23,738 nucleotides of DNA, taken from contig JBFFQB010000047.1 of assembly GCA_041573795.1 (NCBI GenBank), positions 1-23,738 on the forward strand, written 5' to 3'. The notes beneath the pieces were generated by a model. That model ran no database searches. It was not told the DNA's origin and saw only the letters and a program-made list of their open reading frames with translations. This document shows, one piece after another, positions 1-8,216 of this stretch; within the stretch, counting starts at the first letter, position 1, and each line of letters begins with the position of its first letter. A program made the translations under genes and the position numbers. The DNA is from E44-bin32 sp041573795 (GTDB taxonomy: Bacteria; Chloroflexota; Anaerolineae; Anaerolineales; E44-bin32).

Positions 1-1
1 A

Positions 2-2353
2 TGGATCCCCAATTGGGAAATGGGCATCGTGGCCGAGCTGCCACAGGAAGATATCTTTGCTGAAGTGAATGAACTGGCGCCTTTTTCGATCATCACCATC
101 CTTGTCGCCCTCGCCCTTATTGCCATCATCGTGCCCCTGGCCACCCGGCAAGCAATTCGCCCTCTTGCAAGCTTAACGGCGCTGGCTGAGAATTTTGCCC
201 TGGGCGACCTATCATCCCGAATCGAAACCGTGCGCGAGGATGAAATCGGCCGCCTGGCGCGCACGTTCAACAAAATGGCCGAAGATCTCTCTGAACTTTA
301 CCGCTCGCTTGAGCGTCGGGTTGAAGATCGTACCCGGCAAATTCGCACCGCCTCTGAAGTCGCCCGGGATGCAGTCGCCATCCGCGATGTCGAAACACTC
401 CTGGAAGAGACCGTGAATCTAATCACTACTCGCTTTGGCTTCTACCATGCGGGTGTTTTCCTCATCGATCGAGATCGGGAATTTGCCAGCCTGCGCGCCG
501 CTTCCTCTGCAGGAGGAAAGCGCATGCTGGATCGAGGTCATAAGCTCCCGGTGGGAAAGGTCGGGGTCGTCGGCTACGTCACTGGGACGGGCAAACCTCG
601 CATTATCCTAGACGTGGGAGAAGATACGATCCATGTTACCAATCCAGATTTGCCCGAAACTCGGGCTGAAATGGCCTTACCCCTCTGGGCTGGGGATCAA
701 ATCATTGGCGCGTTGGATGTCCAGAGCCAGGATCCGGATGCCTTTGGTGAAGAGGATGTGCTCGTTCTCCAGACAATGGCCGATCAGCTCGCTGTGGCGA
801 TTGAAAATGCTCGCTTGATCGGTGAACTGACTGATTTCTCCTCACGCAACCGCATCGTGATTGACATCTACAATCAGCTCGGCACCTTAACAAGATTTGA
901 TGAGCTGCTGGGGCGAGCAAGTGAGATCATTCGGGGTGCATTTAACTTTAACCGTGTGGCTATCGGTCTCTTAGAAGGATCAGAGGTTGTCGTTCGCAGT
1001 GCCGCCGCTGCACAGGGTATCGAGGCTGCTCCGATTGGTGTTCCCGTTTCACTAGATCGGGGGCCGCTCGGCCGAGCAATCTCAACCAAAGCCGCCGTGA
1101 CCATCCCTGCCAATGGTCGCTCGCGTGATCAGGGCGGACGTATTACCCACTCGACTGTCGCTGTTCCATTGATATCTCGCGATCATGCCCTCGGTGCACT
1201 CGCCGTGGAAACTACTGCGGTTGAAGGCCTGGATCACCGTGATATTGAAATTCTAGAACTCGTAGCCAACCAGCTCGCGGTGGCGTTAGAAAATACCCGC
1301 CTTTTCGAGGAAACCCAGACCAGCCTTGAGCAGTTGGATACCCTGGTCCGGCGGCAAACAGCCGAGAGTTGGAACGAATTGCTGGAAGCGATAGCACAAG
1401 ATCAGGATGTCCAGTTCGCCGAATATGCTGGTGCCAGATACCCGGAAGCGGTCGTGGATGGAGGCGACAATCTCGAGACGCCCATCGCAGTTCGAGGTCA
1501 GATCGTGGGTAAGTTAAATATCCTTGCCGAAAAACCAGAAGCCTGGTCAAGCGACGATCGTGAAGTGCTGGAAGCCGTAGCCGATGAAGTTGCCGTGGCA
1601 CTCGAGCAAATGCGCTTACTTGAAGAGCTACAACGAAGGGCAGCACAGCTGCAAACCGCAGCAGAAGTTGCCCGCGACGCCTCTGGCCTCCTGGATGTTG
1701 AGACACTCCTGGCCAGGACGGTTAGGTTGATTCGCGAGCGCTTCGACTATCACCATGTTGCTGTCTTTCTGACAGATCACTCTGGGCAATACGCAATTCT
1801 GACAGAGGCAAGTGGCCCTACTGGTGAAGAAATGCGCAACGAACGGCACAAGCTGCGTGTCGGTTCAGAATCCATCATTGGCACTGTGACTGAAAGTGGT
1901 GAAGCCTACCTTGCCAACGATGTCAGCACAGATCCACTTCACAAGGCTCATCCCCTGCTACCCGATACCCAGACCGAAGTAGGTATCCCGCTCAAAGCTG
2001 GCGATCGTGTGATCGGCGCTCTCGATGTTCAGCATACTACAGCCTATACTTTCTCGGCCGATGATATTGCGGTCCTGCAAATTCTTGCCGATCAATTAGC
2101 TGTTGCGATTGAGAATGCGCGTTTGTTCGAAGAGACCTTGCACCGTGCTCAGCGCGAGCAGACGGTATCGGAACTCACAAGCGAGGTCCGAACCCACGAA
2201 GAGTTATCAGATATGCTTCAAACTGCGGTGCGTGAAATGCGCCAGGCTTTGGGAGCAAAGCGCTCACGCATTCGCTTGTTTGATCAGGACATACCCGTTC
2301 AGGATCAGTCCAGCAACAGCACTGAGATCACTTCGCCACCGGATTCCACCTAA
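2..2353 (+). CDS. Membrane HAMP/multi-GAF sensor protein, 5' partial
   Basis: The reading frame is open to the window edge: the codons before the ATG at 20 read WIPNWE, which continues into a segment typical of the end of an extracellular Cache-type sensor domain. The true start therefore lies upstream. Counting from the ATG at 20: transmembrane helix about 21-43, HAMP about 44-96, coiled coil about 90-115, GAF1 about 125-266, GAF2 about 290-428, a shortened GAF-like segment about 440-535, and GAF4 about 558-702. The motif DQLAVAIENARL or a close variant ends three of the four repeats. I see no histidine-kinase, cyclase or methyl-accepting output domain; the C-terminus (703-777) is helical and then Ser/Thr/Pro-rich. 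It probably senses a small ligand or redox state and signals to the kinase two genes downstream, which is inference. The family call is firm; ligand and output are unknown. Confidence 0.88.
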   Translation, partial: WIPNWEMGIVAELPQEDIFAEVNELAPFSIITILVALALIAIIVPLATRQAIRPLASLTALAENFALGDLSSRIETVREDEIGRLARTFNKMAEDLSELYRSLERRVEDRTRQIRTASEVARDAVAIRDVETLLEETVNLITTRFGFYHAGVFLIDRDREFASLRAASSAGGKRMLDRGHKLPVGKVGVVGYVTGTGKPRIILDVGEDTIHVTNPDLPETRAEMALPLWAGDQIIGALDVQSQDPDAFGEEDVLVLQTMADQLAVAIENARLIGELTDFSSRNRIVIDIYNQLGTLTRFDELLGRASEIIRGAFNFNRVAIGLLEGSEVVVRSAAAAQGIEAAPIGVPVSLDRGPLGRAISTKAAVTIPANGRSRDQGGRITHSTVAVPLISRDHALGALAVETTAVEGLDHRDIEILELVANQLAVALENTRLFEETQTSLEQLDTLVRRQTAESWNELLEAIAQDQDVQFAEYAGARYPEAVVDGGDNLETPIAVRGQIVGKLNILAEKPEAWSSDDREVLEAVADEVAVALEQMRLLEELQRRAAQLQTAAEVARDASGLLDVETLLARTVRLIRERFDYHHVAVFLTDHSGQYAILTEASGPTGEEMRNERHKLRVGSESIIGTVTESGEAYLANDVSTDPLHKAHPLLPDTQTEVGIPLKAGDRVIGALDVQHTTAYTFSADDIAVLQILADQLAVAIENARLFEETLHRAQREQTVSELTSEVRTHEELSDMLQTAVREMRQALGAKRSRIRLFDQDIPVQDQSSNSTEITSPPDST

Positions 2354-2374
2354 GCGAGGTTATAAAGCAACTCG

Positions 2375-3163
2375 ATGACACTCTCGATCGCCGTCGCAAA
2401 CGCCAAAGGTGGCGTGGCTAAAACAACGACAACCCTGTCGCTTGGTGCCGCCTTCGCAGAAGCTGGCAAGCAAGTGCTGTTAATTGATCTTGACCCCCAT
2501 GCGAATTTAACCATTTCTCTAGGCATGAAACCTGGCTCAATCCCGAATACTGTGGCGGATGTTCTGCTCGGAGGTCAATCCATCGAGGCTGTGGCCCGTA
2601 CAACCTCTCAAGAGAGGTTGTTGATTGCACCATCTAATCATGATCTTACGATGGCAGAAACTCATCTTATCGTGCGCGAGAATTACCAACGCATCTTGGC
2701 AGCGGCACTTAAAGGCATCAGGACATATGACCTGGTTATCCTAGACTGCCCTCCCACGCTTGGTACACTGACCCATAACGCTCTCGCAGCGGCCGATCTC
2801 CTCATCATACCGACCCAGCCCGAGTATTTCTCTGCGCATGCACTACGCGATATGCTCAACCTCATCCTTACTATTCGACAGCAGCATAACCATCGGCTGC
2901 GCTATCGAATACTCCTCACCATGCTCGATCGCCGCAACCGCATCCATATCAGCCTTGCCCAACAAATCCGAACGGCATTTAATGAAGCAACCTTTAATAC
3001 CGAAATCGATATCGACACTCGCTTGCGGGAAAGCCCGGTATTTGGCCAGCCAATAAACCTCTACGCACCATCAAGCCGAGCTGCACTACAGTACCGTCAA
3101 TTATCAGAAGAATTAGGTAAGTTTATCCATGAGTTCAATCAAGGGAATTCGTCAACGTCTTGA
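2375..3163 (+). CDS. ParA/Soj-type deviant Walker ATPase (orphan)
   Basis: This 262-residue ParA/MinD-superfamily ATPase has a deviant Walker A motif KGGVAKTT at 11-18 with the signature lysine K11, Walker A' DLDPHANLT at 38-46, and Walker B VILDCPP at 121-127. Family members dimerise on ATP and position plasmids, chromosome origins, chemoreceptor arrays or other cargo. No parB gene or parS-like repeat is visible nearby. It starts 21 bases after the GAF sensor stop, and its last 35 bases overlap the start of the histidine kinase, so it is probably translated together with signalling proteins. That favours a role in placing or regulating a signalling complex over chromosome partition, but this is inference. 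A GAGG about 14 bases upstream of the ATG is too far to be a good ribosome site. Confidence 0.88.
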   Translation: MTLSIAVANAKGGVAKTTTTLSLGAAFAEAGKQVLLIDLDPHANLTISLGMKPGSIPNTVADVLLGGQSIEAVARTTSQERLLIAPSNHDLTMAETHLIVRENYQRILAAALKGIRTYDLVILDCPPTLGTLTHNALAAADLLIIPTQPEYFSAHALRDMLNLILTIRQQHNHRLRYRILLTMLDRRNRIHISLAQQIRTAFNEATFNTEIDIDTRLRESPVFGQPINLYAPSSRAALQYRQLSEELGKFIHEFNQGNSSTS

Positions 3164-5411
3164 AAATCTTTTCGCCGGAGTCGCCCAGGCGATTCCTACA
3201 ACCGGCCCGCTAGGTCGTGCGGCGATTCCGCGTGAAATTACTCGACCGCGCGGATGGGTGTGGGAATTAGATCTCGAGGGCGTATACACCTGGTGTAGCC
3301 CTGAAATTGATCGAATCCTAGGGTATTCTCAGGATGAAATCCAGGGAAAAGAGTTTCACCAGGTCGGATTTGATGTTGATGCAGCAGAAATCGTAAGAAC
3401 ACGCCTCGCTTCCGGCGAGCAAATTCAGCATTTGATCGTCGATGCACACCACAAAGATGGACACACTTTCCCTATCTTGATCCGGGCTATGCACCGGGTG
3501 GATGCCACCGGGGATCCCCTTGGTTTCCGCGGGGTCTCACAGCTCATCGATCCTGAATCCGCACCAGAAAGGCAGTTGGTCGTTGAAGTGCCAACGCCCC
3601 CGGAAGAGATCGGGGCTACAACACCTGCCATCTACGCACCCAGCTGGGGTGCAATTCTTGGATTTGAAGACGAAGAGGGCCAGATCCAACCGATCCATGA
3701 AAGCAGGGATCCCAGGATTACGCTGAGCGAAGATAGGGACGATCACCTCGTTATTCCACTACAAGTCCAGGATGAGATTATTGGTGTTATTGAGCTTGAC
3801 AGCCGTGACGATGCTGGACCCTGGAGTGAGGAAGATCGTGCCCTTGCAAATGCTATCGCCCACGAACTCGCTATCACCCTTCAGGATGCTCGCTCCTATC
3901 AATTAACTCAACAAGCCCTCGAGGAAATGCGCGAGGCCGACCGCCTGAAAAGTCAATTTCTAGCAAATATGAGTCATGAGCTGAGGACGCCGCTCAATTC
4001 GATCATCGGTTTTTCGCGCGTCATCCTGAAAGGGATCGATGGCCCCATAACGGATACCCAGGAGCAGGATCTAAGTGCAATTTATAACGCCGGTCAGCAC
4101 TTACTTGGTTTGATCAATAACATCCTCGACATTTCAAAAATAGAAGCCGGCAAAATGGAGTTGGCTTTTACTGACGTCGATCTGAGCGAAATTATTCGCG
4201 GCGTTATGGCAACAGCCGTTGGGCTGGTAAAAGACAAACCCATTGAGCTCATCACAGATATACCCGAACAATTGCCACTCGTGCAGGCGGACAACATTCG
4301 CATCCGCCAGGTTCTGCTCAACCTGGTTTCTAATGCTGCAAAATTTACTGAAAAAGGTCACATTGGAGTATCTGCTCGAACAATCCAGCGGGGAAACCGC
4401 AACGAGGTCGTCATCGCTGTCTTTGATACCGGGCCAGGTATCGCCCAAGACGACCAGGAGCGCATCTTCGAACCTTTCTCACAAGTAGACGCATCTCCTA
4501 CGCGCAAGACCGGTGGCACCGGATTAGGTCTTTCGATTTCGAGGCATTTGGTTGAGTTGCATGGAGGCGTCATATGGGTTGAGAGCATCCCAGATGAAGG
4601 CAGCACCTTCGCATTTACACTACCATTTGACCCAGACTTACAACTTGCTCGCACCGCTGCCCCCCTTATACTCGGCATCGATCATGATCCTACCTCCCTG
4701 CTTCAGTACCGGGAGTATCTCGAGAGCACGGGCTATCGTTTCCATGCTCTCTCTCGACCCGATCAAGCAGTTGAGGTTGCGAAAGCGCTTCAACCGCAGG
4801 TTGTTGTAGTGGATTTATATGATTCAATAGCCCAATCCTGGCAATTGCTTTTAGAGCTTGCGAAGGATCCAATCCTTCGTAGGTTTCCAATCGTCATAAG
4901 CGATCTTGATGAACGCGCGGAGACTGGGATCGTATTCCCTGTACAGCACTGGGTTTCTGCAGCAATTACGGTCGAGGATCTATGTACCGATATCGAAATC
5001 CTGACAGCAGGCTTTACGGAACAACCCCTGGCTGTAGCGGTTGACGAAAAAGATTCTAAGTGGACAGAGATCATCTCTGGGCTCCAGGCTCGTGAGTGCG
5101 TCGATCAAGAGACTGTGCAAACCCCCGAGGCTATGCGTGAGCTTTTCAAGACCAAGCCTCCGTCCGCAATTCTTTTGAATCTCACTCTCGATGAAGATCT
5201 CATCATCGATATTTTTGAGCAGGTCATCTCAATGGCCGAGGATTCCAGGCCGATTCTCATAGGCCTTCTACCCGCTGATCTAGGTGGAGTTTGGAATGAA
5301 AAGATCAAGCTACTGATCGAGGCGTGGAAGGATAAGGCATTGATGCAACGCGCAGATCATCTCCAACGCTTGATGCAGCAAATACAGATTGATTTTCCGC
5401 TGAAAGTTTAA
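3129..5411 (+). CDS. PAS-GAF hybrid-like sensor histidine kinase with degenerate receiver tails
   Basis: This 760-residue protein has no clear membrane segment. Its order is PAS about 41-138, GAF about 165-255, HisKA about 270-340 with the H-box SHELRTPL (phospho-accepting His283), and HATPase about 385-500 with N-box N398/N402, G1 box DTGPG at 433-437 and G2 box GTGLGL at 463-468. The kinase core looks intact. After it come two receiver-like segments, about 511-625 and about 637-745. The first keeps an aspartate in the usual position (VVVVDLYDS, D562) but lacks the conserved C-terminal lysine. The second has NLTL where LDLMLP is expected. Both look unable to act as normal receivers. The gene overlaps parA by 35 bases and lies 48 bases before a gene encoding an intact receiver, which is a plausible phosphorylation target. 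The start at 3129 is the first ATG in frame; its ribosome site is weak. Confidence 0.9.
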   Translation: MSSIKGIRQRLENLFAGVAQAIPTTGPLGRAAIPREITRPRGWVWELDLEGVYTWCSPEIDRILGYSQDEIQGKEFHQVGFDVDAAEIVRTRLASGEQIQHLIVDAHHKDGHTFPILIRAMHRVDATGDPLGFRGVSQLIDPESAPERQLVVEVPTPPEEIGATTPAIYAPSWGAILGFEDEEGQIQPIHESRDPRITLSEDRDDHLVIPLQVQDEIIGVIELDSRDDAGPWSEEDRALANAIAHELAITLQDARSYQLTQQALEEMREADRLKSQFLANMSHELRTPLNSIIGFSRVILKGIDGPITDTQEQDLSAIYNAGQHLLGLINNILDISKIEAGKMELAFTDVDLSEIIRGVMATAVGLVKDKPIELITDIPEQLPLVQADNIRIRQVLLNLVSNAAKFTEKGHIGVSARTIQRGNRNEVVIAVFDTGPGIAQDDQERIFEPFSQVDASPTRKTGGTGLGLSISRHLVELHGGVIWVESIPDEGSTFAFTLPFDPDLQLARTAAPLILGIDHDPTSLLQYREYLESTGYRFHALSRPDQAVEVAKALQPQVVVVDLYDSIAQSWQLLLELAKDPILRRFPIVISDLDERAETGIVFPVQHWVSAAITVEDLCTDIEILTAGFTEQPLAVAVDEKDSKWTEIISGLQARECVDQETVQTPEAMRELFKTKPPSAILLNLTLDEDLIIDIFEQVISMAEDSRPILIGLLPADLGGVWNEKIKLLIEAWKDKALMQRADHLQRLMQQIQIDFPLKV

Positions 5412-5459
5412 TTTGTTCGTTTATTTCACGAGGCCCTCTCCTGCCTGAAAAATCTTGCT

Positions 5460-7160
5460 ATGAAAATGAGTGAACATGCCAATTCCCGCGTTGAAAAAGG
5501 CTCAAAATTCTGGATCGAGTGCGGTGATTGCCAATTCCGAACCCCCTATGATCCCCTCCAGGTTAAGTGCCCGGCGTGCGAAAGCGATTGGCGTTTTGCC
5601 CGCTATGACCTTGGCTACGCCAAACGAGCCTTCGCGAAACCATTTGCGCAGCGTGAACATGAGCTCTGGCGCTACCGCGAGCTTCTACCGCTAGACAAAA
5701 AGCCACAAAGATCAGGGCTACAAGAGGGCTGGACCCCCTTATTTCGCGCTGAGCAGCTCGGTCTCTTACTTGGGCTGGATCAACTTTACATCAAAGATGA
5801 GCGGCAAGGTCCAACCAATTCTTTTAAGGACCGGCAGGCTGCGGTTTCGACTGCAGTTCTTCTAGAACATGCCCTCCATCAGGCAGTGATTTGCTCTACC
5901 GGCAATGTTGCGATGGCATTTTCTGCGAGTTGTGCCCGCGCGGGTATCCAGCTCTGGGGATTTCTTACCAGCCTTGTTCCACTCGAGAAGATGCATGAAG
6001 TCGCCGTTTACGGAACGAAGGTCGTCAAAGTCACCGGAATGTATGATCAGGCCAAGAAATTAGCTGCTGAATTTGCCCATCAACGAGGACTATATCTTGA
6101 CCGGGGCGTTCGTAGTATCGCTGCTGTTGAATCTATGAAAACGATTGCTTTTGAGATCGCCGAACAATTGACACAAGTTCAGGATGCTTCAAGTGCGAGT
6201 GCATTGCGCTCCCCGGATTGGTACATCCAGGCCGTCAGTAGTGGGTTGGGGCCGATCGGTGTAAGTAAGGGTTTTCAAGAGTTGTACGATATGGGACTGG
6301 TAGCATCGCTGCCTGCAATGGGAATCATCCAGGCTGAAGGCTGTGCCCCCATGGTACATGCCTGGAAGGCAGGAAAAACTCAAGCCGATCCCATACTTGA
6401 ACCCAAGACCCATATCACAACCTTAACGACTGGTGACCCAGGTCGTTCCTACACCCACCTACGCGAGCGTCTGCTGGCAAGCGGTGGTGCCATGGAGAGC
6501 GTGACGGACGAAGAAACATTTCGCGCGCTTCACCTGATTGCCAAGCTGGAGGGGATTTCAGTTGAGCCAGCAGCTGCGGCGGCTTTCGCCGGCACAATAA
6601 AGCTCGCCAGGCAAGGTATTTTTAAGCGCAATGACCTTATTGTGATCAACTGCTCTGGCCACGCGATGCCAGCCGAAGCCCATCTCCTGGCCCCCGGTTG
6701 GGCACAGGATATTAATGCCCAGGATTATTCACTTCCCGATCAACCTCGTGAAGGTCTCTTTTCCGCCCTGACAACGCTCGCAGAGAGTACTGACGCCAAT
6801 CTATTGATTGTCGATGACGATGCCGATGCGAGGCGGCTGATACGTAGAGTGCTCGAATCTCAAGGCTCGTACAGGATTCGTGAAGCCGAGAATGGCATCA
6901 GGGCACTTCAGGAATTTGACGATCATCGACCTGATCTTGTGATCCTCGATCTTATGATGCCGGGGATGGATGGATTTTCGGTGCTCGAAGAAATGAAAGC
7001 GAAATCGGAGGAGGTTGACATCCCTATTATCATCGTCACCGCCAAGGAACTCACTCCCATCGAGCAAGCCAGTTTGGAAGGCCGGATAAAGGGGCTGCTC
7101 ATCAAAGGTGACTTTTTGGGGGATGAACTTGTTGGTCAGATTGATAACAGTCTTGAATAA
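5460..7160 (+). CDS. Threonine-synthase-like PLP enzyme fused to a response-regulator receiver
   Basis: This 566-residue fusion begins with a zinc-ribbon-like segment (C21, C24, C37, C40). Residues about 85-410 form a threonine-synthase-type PLP domain: the Schiff-base lysine lies in NSFKDRQA (K123), the substrate loop is STGNV at 146-150, a phosphate-loop equivalent is SSGLGPIG at 260-267, and VEPAAAAAFAG at 368-378 is typical of the family. Threonine synthase makes L-threonine from O-phosphohomoserine. Residues about 446-566 are a receiver with the acidic triad DDD at 452-454, phospho-acceptor D497 in LDLMMPGMDG, T527 and K549, all intact. The two halves share one uninterrupted frame. The phosphate loop differs from the usual GNGGN, so substrate specificity is less sure than fold. 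Starts at 5460 and 5466 are both possible; neither has a clear ribosome site. The upstream kinase is the natural candidate partner. Confidence 0.9.
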   Translation: MKMSEHANSRVEKGSKFWIECGDCQFRTPYDPLQVKCPACESDWRFARYDLGYAKRAFAKPFAQREHELWRYRELLPLDKKPQRSGLQEGWTPLFRAEQLGLLLGLDQLYIKDERQGPTNSFKDRQAAVSTAVLLEHALHQAVICSTGNVAMAFSASCARAGIQLWGFLTSLVPLEKMHEVAVYGTKVVKVTGMYDQAKKLAAEFAHQRGLYLDRGVRSIAAVESMKTIAFEIAEQLTQVQDASSASALRSPDWYIQAVSSGLGPIGVSKGFQELYDMGLVASLPAMGIIQAEGCAPMVHAWKAGKTQADPILEPKTHITTLTTGDPGRSYTHLRERLLASGGAMESVTDEETFRALHLIAKLEGISVEPAAAAAFAGTIKLARQGIFKRNDLIVINCSGHAMPAEAHLLAPGWAQDINAQDYSLPDQPREGLFSALTTLAESTDANLLIVDDDADARRLIRRVLESQGSYRIREAENGIRALQEFDDHRPDLVILDLMMPGMDGFSVLEEMKAKSEEVDIPIIIVTAKELTPIEQASLEGRIKGLLIKGDFLGDELVGQIDNSLE

Positions 7161-7175
7161 ATTAGCTGCTCATGC

Positions 7176-7181
7176 GGGAGG
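7176..7181 (+). promoter_or_regulatory. Ribosome binding site GGGAGG that sets a TTG start
   Basis: GGGAGG precedes two consecutive TTG codons at 7185 and 7188. The distance is 3 bases to the first and 6 bases to the second, so TTG 7188 is the better-spaced start for the transporter. Confidence 0.65.
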
Positions 7182-7187
7182 TACTTG

Positions 7188-8132
7188 TTGAAGAAAGGGA
7201 TCCCCTTCGCACTTGGTTCAGCCATCATGCTTGGGTTGACCCCAATCTTTGGAAAACTGGCGATCCTTCAAGGTCTGGACGGCATCGCTGTGGTTGCCCT
7301 GCGTACAATCGGGGCCACGATCTTACTGAGTATCATCCTGGCGTTATTTCGGCGCTCTTACTTCTATATATTCCCTCTTGGCTTAGCCGGCTGCTTGCTT
7401 GCAGGAACAATCAATGGGATTGGCTCCCTATTTTTTTATGCCGGCCTTGCCCGTGTGGACGCCTCCTTAGGGCAATTTCTTTACACCCTCTATCCGGTCT
7501 GGGTCGCCTTCTTACTGTACCTGGACGGCCAGCAGCCATCCAAAATCACTATTGTTCGACTTGTAATAAGTGTACCGGGTGTGTATTTGCTCACCCAGGC
7601 TGAAACAGGCTTTCCCAACTGGCAGGGCGTAGTTTTTATGTGCATAGCTTCCTTGCTCTATGCACTCCATATTCCCATCAATCAGCGCGTGCTCTTTGAA
7701 GTGCCGGCTCCCACCGTAACGCTATACACTCTTTTCTCGATGACGGCTATCGTCGTTCCGGCCTGGCTGCTTCTACCCCCACACGATCTTTCAATCCCAA
7801 CTGGAAGTATTTGGCCTTTGATCGGGCTCACCCTGGCTACTTTCCTGGCTCGATTGTTACTTTTCGCCGGAGTGAAGACGATCGGAGGAATCCAAACCTC
7901 CATCTTTGGCTTGGCGGAATTATTGGTGACAGTCATTCTCGCCGTCAGCTTGCTTGGAGAGCGCCTCAATTTGCTCCAATGGGCTGGCGCCCTTCTGCTT
8001 GCATTAACACTGCTGCTATCAGTTCTTGACCGAGAGCCTCTATCCCCCAGTCGCAGACGTGGATGGCTCTATTGGCTTCGAACACCCATAGCTAGGTGGA
8101 ACGACAGGCCACCCGATATCTCCTCGCGCTAA
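7188..8132 (+). CDS. EamA/DMT-family membrane transporter
   Basis: This 314-residue, strongly hydrophobic protein has about ten transmembrane segments arranged as two EamA repeats (about 5-136 and 146-280). The N-terminal repeat carries the LRT segment after helix 2 and a small-residue-rich YAGLARVDASLGQFLY stretch; the C-terminal repeat ends with LLGERLNLLQWAGALLL, typical of the family. A basic, soluble tail of about 33 residues follows. EamA proteins move small metabolites, including amino acids (RhtA exports threonine/homoserine) and nucleotide sugars. Substrate cannot be read from the sequence. It lies 27 bases after the threonine-synthase/receiver fusion, which makes threonine or a related amino acid an attractive but unproven guess. 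The start is TTG, chosen from the ribosome site 6 bases upstream. Confidence 0.88.
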   Translation: MKKGIPFALGSAIMLGLTPIFGKLAILQGLDGIAVVALRTIGATILLSIILALFRRSYFYIFPLGLAGCLLAGTINGIGSLFFYAGLARVDASLGQFLYTLYPVWVAFLLYLDGQQPSKITIVRLVISVPGVYLLTQAETGFPNWQGVVFMCIASLLYALHIPINQRVLFEVPAPTVTLYTLFSMTAIVVPAWLLLPPHDLSIPTGSIWPLIGLTLATFLARLLLFAGVKTIGGIQTSIFGLAELLVTVILAVSLLGERLNLLQWAGALLLALTLLLSVLDREPLSPSRRRGWLYWLRTPIARWNDRPPDISSR

Positions 8133-8168
8133 TACCTTCAAGCCTTTATGCAGCCAGCAAGGCACCTA

Positions 8169-8177
8169 TGCTATACT
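8169..8177 (+). promoter_or_regulatory. Candidate extended -10 promoter for argF
   Basis: TGCTATACT matches an extended -10 element (TGnTATAAT, one mismatch) in the 84-base gap before the ornithine carbamoyltransferase start. No good -35 box is visible, which is common for extended -10 promoters. It would give a leader of about 35 bases. Confidence 0.4.
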
Positions 8178-8216
8178 CGCGACGGATTCGAATTTGCATT
8201 CCAAGCGAGGTATATA

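Noticed and set aside
1212..1706. 164-residue open frame on the - strand within the multi-GAF sensor
   Set aside because: Antisense shadow of a clearly recognisable GAF region; no family features and no ribosome site.
2375..3163. Plasmid or phage partition module around parA
   Set aside because: No parB, replication gene, integrase, repeats or attachment sites; neighbours are chromosomal signalling and metabolic genes.
8148..8216. N-terminal extension of ornithine carbamoyltransferase from the ATG at 8148
   Set aside because: It would add 23 residues not seen in the family and cover the candidate promoter; the ATG at 8217 has a GAGGT 5 bases upstream.
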